Of a stretch of 28,699 nucleotides of DNA, positions 7,845 to 14,799 are shown in pieces. The notes below the pieces were generated by a model. It did no database searches and had not been told where the DNA came from. It was given only the letters and a program-made list of their open reading frames with translations. Every line of letters starts with the position of its first letter. The first letter of the stretch is position 1. Made by a program: the position numbers and the translations under genes. The stretch is from Defluviitaleaceae bacterium (GTDB lineage Bacteria; Bacillota; Clostridia; Lachnospirales; WRAX01), in NCBI GenBank assembly GCA_009787945.1, contig WQSI01000007.1, forward strand, positions 1-28,699, written 5' to 3'.

Positions 7845-8966
7845 ATGGATTTTAACCTATCAAAAAAGCATCTGTTGATGCAAGAGCTGTTTAGGCAGTT
7901 TGCAGAAAAAGAGGTGAAGCCCCTTGCGGCAGAAACTGATGAGAAAGAGGCTTTTCCCTACAGCACAGTGGAAAAGCTAGGGAAATATGGCATGTTGGGG
8001 ATTCCGTGGAGCGCGGACAGTCTGTCTTACATTATGTGCGTGGAGGAGATGAGCAAGGTTTGCGCAACCACTGGCGTTATCGTGTCTGCCCATACCAGCC
8101 TTTGCGCCGCCCCAATTTCTGACTGGGGAACACAGGAACAAAAAGACCGTTATCTGCCAAACCTTACAAGCGGAAAATGGTTAGGCGCTTTGGGTTTGAC
8201 AGAAGCAGGAGCAGGTACAGATGCGGCAGGTCAGCAGACAAAAGCTGTCCTTGATGGGGATAATTACATTTTAAACGGCACAAAAATCTTTATTACTAAC
8301 GCAGATGCTGCCCATGTGTACATCATCATTGCCATGACGGACAAAAGCCAAGGAACACGGGGCTTGTCTGCCTTTATTGTAGAAAAGGACATGCCTGGCT
8401 TCTCCATTGGCAAAAAAGAAGAGAAAATGGGCATCCGCGGCTCTTTAACCTGCGAGCTTATTATGGAAAATTGCATTGTGCCAAAAGCCAACTTGCTTGG
8501 CAAAGAAGGGGAAGGCTTTAAAGTTGCCATGAAAACCCTGGATGGCGGGCGCATTGGCATTGCCGCCCAAGCCCTTGGCATAGCCCAAGGTGCAATTGAT
8601 GTGACTGTTGATTATGTAAAAGAGCGTAAGCAGTTTGGCAAGCGCATCAGTCAATTCCAAAACACCCAATTTGAGCTGGCAGACATGCAAACAACTGTGG
8701 ATGCGGCGCGGCTTTTAACCTATCGTGCCGCCTGCCTTAAAGATGCGGGCAAAAAGTACACTAGCGAGGCGGCAATGGCGAAGCTTTTCGCATCAGAAGC
8801 CGCAAGCGACGTAGCCCGCCGCTGTCTGCAACTTTTCGGAGGTTATGGCTATATCCGCGAATATCCAATTGAGCGCATGATGCGTGACGCAAAAATAACC
8901 GAGCTTTATGAAGGCACAAGCGAAGTGCAGAAAATGGTTATTGCGGCAGGGATGAAAGTGAATTAG
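7845..8966 (+). CDS. bcd: Acyl-CoA dehydrogenase, butyryl-CoA dehydrogenase-like
   Basis: A flavoprotein of 373 aa that oxidises or reduces the alpha-beta bond of an acyl-CoA with electrons passed to or from EtfAB. Visible motifs: GLTEAGAGTDA (117-127) and FITNAD for FAD, ERKQFGKRISQFQ, LFGGYGYIREYPIERMMRD, and the catalytic base Glu356 in LYEGTSEVQ. An AGGAGGAG ribosome site precedes the ATG at 7845; upstream in-frame codons lack support. The segment GIPWSADSLSYI (52-63) lacks the usual P..YGG.G loop, a net loss of about 7 residues that explains a length below the common 379-383. The etfB-etfA pair downstream supports a Bcd-type role. Confidence 0.9.
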   Translation: MDFNLSKKHLLMQELFRQFAEKEVKPLAAETDEKEAFPYSTVEKLGKYGMLGIPWSADSLSYIMCVEEMSKVCATTGVIVSAHTSLCAAPISDWGTQEQKDRYLPNLTSGKWLGALGLTEAGAGTDAAGQQTKAVLDGDNYILNGTKIFITNADAAHVYIIIAMTDKSQGTRGLSAFIVEKDMPGFSIGKKEEKMGIRGSLTCELIMENCIVPKANLLGKEGEGFKVAMKTLDGGRIGIAAQALGIAQGAIDVTVDYVKERKQFGKRISQFQNTQFELADMQTTVDAARLLTYRAACLKDAGKKYTSEAAMAKLFASEAASDVARRCLQLFGGYGYIREYPIERMMRDAKITELYEGTSEVQKMVIAAGMKVN

Positions 8967-8967
8967 A

Positions 8968-9750
8968 ATGAATGTTAAAATGATTGTATGCGACCTAGAC
9001 GGCACTTTGTTGCGTACAGATAAAACCGTTTCAGATTTTACGCTGGAAGCCCTTGAAAAATGCCGCCAGCAAGGCATTATATTTGCTGTGGCAACAGCGC
9101 GGTCAATTTCTGGAGCAAGGCTTTTTACAAATTATATGACCCCTGACGCGCTGGTTTACAACGGCGGGGCAGGAGCAACCGTAGGCGGTAATAGGATTTT
9201 TGAAAACCCAATGCCAAGGGATTTGGTTTCTGCCTTGATTAACAGCCTTTTGTCTGTTGGTTCTCTTAATTTTTCTACAGAAAATGACGAGGGTTATTTT
9301 TATCACGGCACACGCGCCCAGTACGCAGACTATTTAGAGGGGCTTGGGCTGAAGGTTGCTGAAATTGACCCAAATGGGTATATCCCGCCTAAGCACAAGC
9401 TGACAGCGGTAATAGGACAGGATAAAGTTCCCCAAATATTGACCGACCATCCAGAGCTTGCCGCTCTAACATATTCTGATACGGGTCAGGTGCGTTTTGC
9501 CCTTAAAAATGCCACAAAATGGCATGGGGTGCTGGCGGTTGCAAAGCATTTCAGTGTGAACACTGCCCAAATAGCCGCCTTTGGTGATGATTATAATGAC
9601 ATTGATATGCTGCAAAACTGCGGCATGGGCATTGCTATGGGTAATGCCATTGATGACGTTAAGTCCGTGTCAGATTATATCTGCGAAACCAACGATGACG
9701 ACGGCGTGGCAAAGTGGTTAACTAAAAATATTTTAGGAGGTATTAAATGA
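8968..9750 (+). CDS. Cof-type HAD-superfamily phosphatase
   Basis: A 260-aa haloacid-dehalogenase-type hydrolase, class IIB (Cof). Motif I is DLDGTL with nucleophile Asp9 and Asp11, motif II is the Thr in ATAR, motif III Lys184 in NATKWHG, and motif IV GDDYND (206-211). The cap domain lies between. Such enzymes dephosphorylate sugar phosphates, nucleotides or cofactors such as FMN or PLP; the substrate cannot be assigned. The gene starts 1 base after the bcd stop with little ribosome site of its own, and its TGA overlaps the etfB ATG, so it is translationally linked inside the bcd-etfBA operon. Confidence 0.9.
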   Translation: MNVKMIVCDLDGTLLRTDKTVSDFTLEALEKCRQQGIIFAVATARSISGARLFTNYMTPDALVYNGGAGATVGGNRIFENPMPRDLVSALINSLLSVGSLNFSTENDEGYFYHGTRAQYADYLEGLGLKVAEIDPNGYIPPKHKLTAVIGQDKVPQILTDHPELAALTYSDTGQVRFALKNATKWHGVLAVAKHFSVNTAQIAAFGDDYNDIDMLQNCGMGIAMGNAIDDVKSVSDYICETNDDDGVAKWLTKNILGGIK

Positions 9751-10538
9751 AAATTATAGTTTGCATAAAACAAGTGCCAGACACAAACGAAGTGCGTCTG
9801 GACCCGAAAACAGGCACTCTGATACGTGATGGTGTGCCAAGTATCATTAATCCTGATGACATGTGTGGCATTGAGGCGGCATTGCAGTTAAAAGACCAAT
9901 ATGGCTGCCATGTTACTGCCATTACCATGGGGCCGCCCCAGGCAGATGTTGCCCTGCGGGAAGCCCTTGCAATGGGCTGTGACGAAGCCTATTTGGTCAG
10001 CGACCGCGCCTTTGGCGGTGCAGACACCTGGGCAACATCAAGCACCCTTGCGGCGGCTATTAAAAAGCTAGGTTATGACCTTATAATCACAGGCAGGCAG
10101 GCGATTGATGGGGATACAGCTCAGGTAGGTCCTCAAATTGCAGAGCATTTGGGCATCCCTCAAGTGACATATGCTCAAAACATCGAAAAAACCGAAGGCA
10201 ATGCCTTGATTGTTCAGCGTCAATACGAGGATAGGTATCAGAAAATAAAAATTACCTGCCCTGCCCTTATAACGGCACTTTCAAGCCTTAACAGCCCGCG
10301 TTATATGTCTGTTGCAGGCGTGGTTTCTGCGTATGACACAAAAGAAGTGAAGCTTTTGACCTTCGAGGACTTAAAAGACCATGTGGCAGAAGAAAACATT
10401 GGCTTGAAAGGTTCGCCAACTAAGGTTAAAAAATCCTTCCCTAAACAGGTTAAAGCCCAAGGGGTCAAGCATGAGGTGGACGAGGATGAAGCGGTGGAGA
10501 TTATTGTCAAAAAGCTTAAAGAGCATTTTGTGCTGTAG
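9747..10538 (+). CDS. etfB: Electron transfer flavoprotein beta subunit
   Basis: A 263-aa EtfB of normal length. It begins MKIIVCIKQVPDTNEVRLD, has NPDDMCGIEAALQLKD, and carries the EtfB signature region GRQAIDGDTAQVGPQIAEHL that wraps the nucleotide or flavin cofactor. With EtfA it forms the FAD-containing partner that exchanges electrons with the acyl-CoA dehydrogenase. In anaerobic Clostridia such complexes often bifurcate electrons between crotonyl-CoA and ferredoxin; whether this one does cannot be proven by eye. The ATG overlaps the HAD stop, and an AGGAGG site lies inside the end of that gene. EtfA follows after 12 bases. Confidence 0.95.
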   Translation: MKIIVCIKQVPDTNEVRLDPKTGTLIRDGVPSIINPDDMCGIEAALQLKDQYGCHVTAITMGPPQADVALREALAMGCDEAYLVSDRAFGGADTWATSSTLAAAIKKLGYDLIITGRQAIDGDTAQVGPQIAEHLGIPQVTYAQNIEKTEGNALIVQRQYEDRYQKIKITCPALITALSSLNSPRYMSVAGVVSAYDTKEVKLLTFEDLKDHVAEENIGLKGSPTKVKKSFPKQVKAQGVKHEVDEDEAVEIIVKKLKEHFVL

Positions 10539-10550
10539 AGGAGGGATAAA

Positions 10551-11534
10551 ATGACAGAAAACATTTTGGTAATTTGTGAACAGCGTGATGGCAAGCTTCA
10601 AAAGGTTTCTACGGAGCTTATTGGCAAAGCCCGCCAGCTGATTGAGAAAAAGCAAGGGCAAAAAGTGGTTGCCCTGTTAATGGGAGATAAAATCGCGGGG
10701 CTTGCCCAAGATTTGGTGAACCACGGAGCGGACAAAGTCGTCTATGTGGACAATCCCGCCCTAAAGGACTATATGACCGAAACATACACAAAGGCGGCTT
10801 GTGCCGTGCTAAAGTCTGAAAACCCAGACATGGTGCTTGTTGGCGCAAGCTCCATTGGGCGCGACCTTGCCCCTCGCATTGCCGCCCGCATTAAAACGGG
10901 CTTAACAGCAGACTGCACAACCCTTGAAATTGACGACGAAACAGGGGAATTGCTAATGACCCGCCCAGCCTTTGGCGGCAACATTATGGCAACAATCATC
11001 TGCCCAGACCACCGCCCTCAAATGGCGACGGTGCGCCCAGGGGTGATGGTTGCCCTAAACCCAGAGCAAAAAACAGGGGAAATAGTTGATTTTGCTGTGG
11101 ATTTTGCGCCAGAGGACACAAACGTAGAAATTCTTGAAACAACCATGATAACCAAAGAAAGCAAGGACATTACCCAAGCTGCCATTCTTGTGTCTGGCGG
11201 GCGTGGCGTGGGCGCGAATTTTGCCCCCCTAAAAGAGCTTGCAGACGTTCTTGGCGGCGAAATTGCCGCTTCACGTGCATCTGTTGACGCTGGCACTGCC
11301 CATAAGGACATGCAGGTGGGTCAAACAGGCAAAACCGTGCGCCCAGAGGTGTATTTTGCCTGTGGCATATCTGGTGCTGTACAGCATACAGCGGGCATGG
11401 AGGAAGCCGCTTTGATATTCGCCATTAACAAAGACACAACCGCTCCAATTTTTGATGTGGCGGATGTGGGTATCGTTGGGGATGTTCATAAAATTCTTCC
11501 AAAACTTGTAAACCGCATTAGAAACGAAAAGTAA
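10551..11534 (+). CDS. etfA: Electron transfer flavoprotein alpha subunit
   Basis: A 327-aa EtfA. The C-terminal FAD-binding domain is complete: LVSGGRGVGANFAPLKELA, ASRASVDAG, VGQTGKTVRPEVYFACGISG, VQHTAGM and FDVADVGIVGD. The N-terminal domain pairs with EtfB. There is no ferredoxin-like extension. An AGGAGGGA ribosome site precedes the ATG. It is the last gene of the + strand operon and ends at a convergent terminator shared with jag. Genes that often accompany this set (crt, hbd, thl) are absent from the window. Confidence 0.95.
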   Translation: MTENILVICEQRDGKLQKVSTELIGKARQLIEKKQGQKVVALLMGDKIAGLAQDLVNHGADKVVYVDNPALKDYMTETYTKAACAVLKSENPDMVLVGASSIGRDLAPRIAARIKTGLTADCTTLEIDDETGELLMTRPAFGGNIMATIICPDHRPQMATVRPGVMVALNPEQKTGEIVDFAVDFAPEDTNVEILETTMITKESKDITQAAILVSGGRGVGANFAPLKELADVLGGEIAASRASVDAGTAHKDMQVGQTGKTVRPEVYFACGISGAVQHTAGMEEAALIFAINKDTTAPIFDVADVGIVGDVHKILPKLVNRIRNEK

Positions 11535-11537
11535 AAC

Positions 11538-11576
11538 AAAAATGACCCGCCTTCAAGTATAAGGGGGTCATTTTTT
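11538..11576. terminator. Bidirectional terminator between etfA and jag
   Basis: AATGACCC (11541-11548) pairs with GGGTCATT (11565-11572), flanked by A-rich sequence on the left and a T6 run on the right. It can terminate etfA transcripts and, read on the other strand, jag transcripts. Confidence 0.85.
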
Positions 11577-11577
11577 A

Positions 11578-12210
11578 TTATTGACTACTGCTGTTGCGTT
11601 TAAATGCAATTACAATATTACGGTAAGGGTCGCTGCCTTCGCTGTGGGTGACAATTTGCTTTTCGCCTTGCAAAACTGCGTGTATAATGCGCCTTTCGTA
11701 GGTGCTCATAGGTTCTAAAGTCACAGGGCGTTTTGTTGCCTTAACTTTGCGGGCAATGTTTAACGCTAAATTCTCCAAAGACTCCTTACGGCGTTTGCGG
11801 TAATTTTCCGCATCAACGGTAACGCTAAGGAATGGGGCAGTGCCTTTATTTACAGCAAGGCTGACAAGATATTGCATAGAATCCAAGGTTTGACCTCGCT
11901 TGCCAATCAAAATGCCCATATTTTCGCCACTTAACACAATATCCATGTTTTTACCGCTAATTTCAACTTCAATTTCAACAAGCAAACCCATGGCAACGGT
12001 CATCTCTTTAATAAAGTCACGGGCGATTTTTTCGGGGTCATAAAGCACACCAACTTTGACTTTGGCGGGTTTTGCACCCATGCCCAAAAAGCCCTTGCTT
12101 CCAGCTTCTAAAATTTCAACTTCCACTTCATCACGGGTCACCCCTAGGTGTTTTAAAGCGGATGCCACTGCCAAATCCACAGTTTTATCCGTTTTTTCGA
12201 TAAAATTCAC
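11578..12210 (-). CDS. jag: RNA-binding protein Jag/KhpB (EloR)
   Basis: A 210-aa protein with the three standard parts: an N-terminal Jag_N domain (about 1-50, with GSKGFLGMGAKPAKV), a KH-type RNA-binding domain with GILIGKRGQTLDSMQYL (about 103-120), and a C-terminal R3H domain (RRIIHAVLQ...THSEGSDPYR). Homologues bind RNA and affect cell elongation and division. The start is a GTG at 12210, 7 bases after a GGGAGG ribosome site. It is the last gene of the rpmH-rnpA-yidD-yidC-jag block. mnmE and mnmG, which commonly follow jag, are not here: etfA converges on it instead. Confidence 0.95.
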   Translation of the reverse strand: MNFIEKTDKTVDLAVASALKHLGVTRDEVEVEILEAGSKGFLGMGAKPAKVKVGVLYDPEKIARDFIKEMTVAMGLLVEIEVEISGKNMDIVLSGENMGILIGKRGQTLDSMQYLVSLAVNKGTAPFLSVTVDAENYRKRRKESLENLALNIARKVKATKRPVTLEPMSTYERRIIHAVLQGEKQIVTHSEGSDPYRNIVIAFKRNSSSQ

Positions 12211-12242
12211 AATTTAACCTCCCATTCATTAGGCTTGCTCCA

Positions 12243-13385
12243 TTAAGCTTTTTTTGCCACCCTTGGCTTTGCGGGTTCGTCTAGTTTGTGAGTAAAAAAT
12301 TTGTGTATGATAAAGTTTTGTGCAATCATAAAGAAGTTACCTGCAACCCAGTACACGCCCACGGCAGAAGCCGCGCCCACAGTAAACCAACCAAACAACA
12401 AAGGCATTGCAAACAGCATAATACGCTGCATCATCTTTGCTTGGTCGTCTTGTGGTGGGTTGATTTTTTGCATCTGCCATGAAGAATATGCCATGGTAAT
12501 AACCGCCAAAATCGGGATTATAATGCCAGGAAACGCCCAACCAGAGGGGGTTATCATATCAAGCCCTAAAAAGTTTTGCACTTGCATTTTTGCGTCATAA
12601 TAGCCGCGCAGTGCTTCTGATGTGTTTGCGGGGATATTTGCGTAGGTTGCTTCTAGCATTTCTTGGGTGAGAGGCACAAAGTTGCCGTCTACAAAGCCGC
12701 GAAGGGCATAGCCGTAATTTGCATAAATTTCTGAAACGCTTTGACCATCTAAAACCCCGAAAATCACATTCCAGTCATTAGCGGTCATCACATGTAAAGC
12801 GCGGTTAAGGTCATAAATATCATGGGTGTTGATTGGCATACCTGCAGGGCGGTATTGCTCCACAATTCCTGCCAACACATTGGCGTGGAAAGGTATGTCA
12901 ACTAAAGCCTGAGATAGGTTTGAATACACATCATTGATGCTGGGGATAAACAGGAAAGCCCGCCCAAACACAGCAAACAATGCGATAAATATAGGCATTG
13001 TAACCAGCATTGGGATGCAGCTTGCAAGCATGTTTACACCATGCTTTTGTTGCAGAGCTTGGGTTTCTGCCGCCATTTTGCGGCGAAGCTCTGGGTCTTT
13101 GGTGTCGCCATATTTTTCACGAATTTTGTCCATTTCTGGTTTTAATTTTGCCATTCTGCGGCTGTTGCGCTGCATTTTAAACTGCTGCGGCACAAGAGCC
13201 CCGCGAACAATAAGGGTTAGTAAAATAATCGAAATTCCAAGGGCGTTAATGGGGGTTAAAAATGACACGCCACGGAATAAAAAGTCAACGATAAAGCCGA
13301 AGATGGTGGCTATTGGACCAATAATTGCCCCTGGCGGCTCTTGAATCATTCCCGCTAAAATGGGGAACTGCGTAAATAAATCCAT
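12243..13385 (-). CDS. yidC: Membrane protein insertase YidC/OxaA
   Basis: 380 aa from the ATG at 13385, which has an AGGAGG site 5 bases upstream; an in-frame GTG five codons earlier is less likely. The core is recognisable: the helix LGISIILLTLIVRGALVPQQ with the conserved cavity Arg61, the cytoplasmic helical hairpin QRNSRRMAKLKPEMDKIREKYG, the helix ASCIPMLVTMPIFIALFAVFG, and the C-terminal helices ending in a basic tail. It inserts membrane proteins alone or with Sec. Between about residues 150 and 275 is a long loop on the outer side, larger than in many Bacillota YidC proteins. Confidence 0.94.
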   Translation of the reverse strand: MDLFTQFPILAGMIQEPPGAIIGPIATIFGFIVDFLFRGVSFLTPINALGISIILLTLIVRGALVPQQFKMQRNSRRMAKLKPEMDKIREKYGDTKDPELRRKMAAETQALQQKHGVNMLASCIPMLVTMPIFIALFAVFGRAFLFIPSINDVYSNLSQALVDIPFHANVLAGIVEQYRPAGMPINTHDIYDLNRALHVMTANDWNVIFGVLDGQSVSEIYANYGYALRGFVDGNFVPLTQEMLEATYANIPANTSEALRGYYDAKMQVQNFLGLDMITPSGWAFPGIIIPILAVITMAYSSWQMQKINPPQDDQAKMMQRIMLFAMPLLFGWFTVGAASAVGVYWVAGNFFMIAQNFIIHKFFTHKLDEPAKPRVAKKA

Positions 13386-13393
13386 AAATCCTC

Positions 13394-13642
13394 CTACCAC
13401 AATTGCTTGTGAAAGCCTTTTTCAGGCACAAAATCAACGCCACCCTCACTCCAGGGGTTGCATCTTAAAAGTCTGTAAATTGCCAAAATACTGCCTGTGA
13501 AAAAACCGTGAATTTTCACAGCTTCAAAGGCATACGCCGAACAGGTGGGGTTGAACCTGCACCTGGGCGCAAAATGGGGCGACACAATCCGCTGATAGCC
13601 CCTTATCAGTAGTAAAAAAAGTTTTGTAAGCACACTGTTCAT
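13394..13642 (-). CDS. yidD: Membrane protein insertion efficiency factor YidD
   Basis: An 82-aa protein with the YidD signature: RGYQRIVSP, CRFNPTCSAYAFEAVKIHG, then RLLRCNPWSEGGVDFVP. The ATG at 13642 is chosen because it starts the usual N-terminus and overlaps the rnpA stop by one base (TAATG), implying translational coupling. An in-frame ATG at 13684 would add 14 residues that overlap rnpA. The protein is membrane-associated and helps insertion by YidC, whose ribosome site begins right at the yidD stop. Confidence 0.93.
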   Translation of the reverse strand: MNSVLTKLFLLLIRGYQRIVSPHFAPRCRFNPTCSAYAFEAVKIHGFFTGSILAIYRLLRCNPWSEGGVDFVPEKGFHKQLW

Positions 13643-13983
13643 TAGACCTGTCCCCAAATGCCCTGCCTTTTCATTAAATGGCAAAGGGCAGACTGGATTT
13701 CTTGATAGGTGGCGGTGGCAAGACCTGGGCGCGGCAAAACCGCAATGTCAAAACCATATGTAAGACTTTGCTCCATGCCCCGATAAGCTTCTTTAATGCG
13801 CCTGCGAATTAAATTGCGCACCACCGCGCCACCCATCTTTTTACTGACAGATATGCCAAGACGATTTTGTTCCAACCCGTTTTTTTCCACAAAAACAACA
13901 AGGCGCTTGTTTCCAACAGACTTGCCCTTTTTGTATAGATGCTGAAACTGGTCATTTTTTTGCAGCGATACAGTAAACTTCAA
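13642..13983 (-). CDS. rnpA: Ribonuclease P protein component, TTG start
   Basis: The protein subunit of RNase P, 113 aa. Its N-terminus aligns with the family (KFTVSLQKNDQF), and the RNR motif is RNLIRRRIKEAYR, preceded by LGISVSKKMGGAVVRN. The start is TTG at 13983, directly after the rpmH TAA with no gap; no ATG or GTG in frame would keep the conserved N-terminus. The ribosome site is weak (GAAAGG inside rpmH), so expression is probably coupled to rpmH translation. Confidence 0.95.
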   Translation of the reverse strand: MKFTVSLQKNDQFQHLYKKGKSVGNKRLVVFVEKNGLEQNRLGISVSKKMGGAVVRNLIRRRIKEAYRGMEQSLTYGFDIAVLPRPGLATATYQEIQSALCHLMKRQGIWGQV

Positions 13984-14118
13984 TTATGCAGTCAATACCT
14001 TTCTGCCACGTTTGCGCCTTCTGGCAATAACATTGCGGCCGTTTTTGGTTTTCATGCGCTTGCGAAAGCCATGAACCTTAGACCTTTGACGCTTTTTTGG
14101 TTGAAATGTCATTTTCAT
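13984..14118 (-). CDS. rpmH: 50S ribosomal protein L34
   Basis: A 44-aa, strongly basic protein with the L34 sequence pattern TFQPKKRQRSKVHGFRKRM and ARRRKRGRKVLTA. I choose the ATG at 14118: an AAGGAGGTG ribosome site lies 7 bases upstream and the result has the family length. Upstream in-frame ATGs, one of them 6 bases away, are either too close to that site or lie in the leader. First gene of the - strand block. Confidence 0.97.
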   Translation of the reverse strand: MKMTFQPKKRQRSKVHGFRKRMKTKNGRNVIARRRKRGRKVLTA

Positions 14119-14143
14119 CTCCATGCACCTCCTTCGACACATC

Positions 14144-14172
14144 AGTATACTACTTTTTTGCATCCAAGTCAA
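14144..14172 (-). promoter_or_regulatory. Promoter of rpmH operon
   Basis: On the - strand: -35 TTGACT (14172-14167), a 17-bp spacer and -10 TATACT (14149-14144), 26 bases upstream of the L34 ATG. Confidence 0.85.
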
Positions 14173-14233
14173 GCCTTTTCCGTAATTTTCTATAAAAGAA
14201 AAGTTTAAAAAATTTTCCTAATTTCAAAATATG

Positions 14234-14371
14234 ATTTGACAAATTACGACAAATAGTTTGTGATATAATGCTTTTGTATGCCATTAAATATGCAAAAACC
14301 ACTACAAAAGACTTTATAATTTTATAATAAATTTGTCAAAATTAGCAGGCGCGGCTCAGAAATTGTCAAAA
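14234..14371 (+). promoter_or_regulatory. AT-rich control region with ATTTGnCAAAT boxes
   Basis: The 298 bases between rpmH and the next + strand gene hold no ORF. A TTGACA lies at 14236-14241, and an extended -10 TGATATAAT ends at 14269. Their spacing is 22 bp, so either TGTGAT at 14259-14264 (17-bp spacing) or the extended -10 alone is used. Three related boxes are present: ATTTGACAAAT (14234-14244, a perfect odd palindrome), ATTTGTCAAAA (14331-14341) and AATTGTCAAAA (14361-14371). No DnaA box of the TTATCCACA type is visible. Confidence 0.5.
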
Positions 14372-14416
14372 TAACATTTTTGAGGAGTGCCAAAACCCAA
14401 GATTAGGAGGCAATTT

Positions 14417-14686
14417 ATGAGAGAATTGTTGTTTACAGCAAATTTTCAGGTGAACCTAAGGTATTTCCGCACCCAAAGCCAGTTGGCAGAAGGGGATGGG
14501 GCGTGTTGTTACGGCATCCATGTAGAAAAGTACGTAGGTGATGAGATAACCGAAGAGAGGGATGTCGGGTTCATCTCCCAGGATAAAGAATATGTGGCAA
14601 ACCTGTTGTCGAATCTTGCAGGCGGTCTTGTGATGCCCTTCGCCTTAGATGAGGTGTTGGACGATAATATGTTAATTTTTAATTAA
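14417..14686 (+). CDS. Small conserved-looking protein of unknown function
   Basis: An 89-aa protein from the ATG at 14417, with a strong ribosome site (TTAGGAGG) 7 bases upstream. It has no signal peptide or membrane segment. Short blocks YGIHVEKYV, GFISQDKEYVANLLSNLAGG and PFALDEVLDD suggest a compact alpha/beta fold ending in an acidic helix. It resembles small clostridial proteins labelled DUF6514, but I cannot confirm this. It stands alone between two promoters, downstream of the boxes at 14234-14371, in the place where dnaA would often be found. Confidence 0.7.
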   Translation: MRELLFTANFQVNLRYFRTQSQLAEGDGACCYGIHVEKYVGDEITEERDVGFISQDKEYVANLLSNLAGGLVMPFALDEVLDDNMLIFN

Positions 14687-14711
14687 TATTATTAAAAAAT
14701 TTAAAATTTTA

Positions 14712-14740
14712 TTGATTTTATTGCAGGGAGGTGGTATAAT
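14712..14740 (+). promoter_or_regulatory. Promoter of murA
   Basis: -35 TTGATT (14712-14717), a 17-bp spacer and a consensus -10 TATAAT (14735-14740). The murA start is 59 bases downstream. Confidence 0.75.
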
Positions 14741-14799
14741 TGTTTGACTGTGTGCTTTTTGCGCAGAAAAACAATAAATTCGAGTAGGACGTGTTTGCC

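Noticed and set aside
14236..14269. Canonical promoter TTGACA to TATAAT for the 89-aa gene
   Set aside because: The spacing is 22 bp, too long for normal use; listed only as part of a control region with alternative -10 choices.
14119..14416. Replication origin between rpmH and the small gene
   Set aside because: The region is AT-rich and in the classic place, but no DnaA box of the TTATCCACA type and no dnaA gene are visible.
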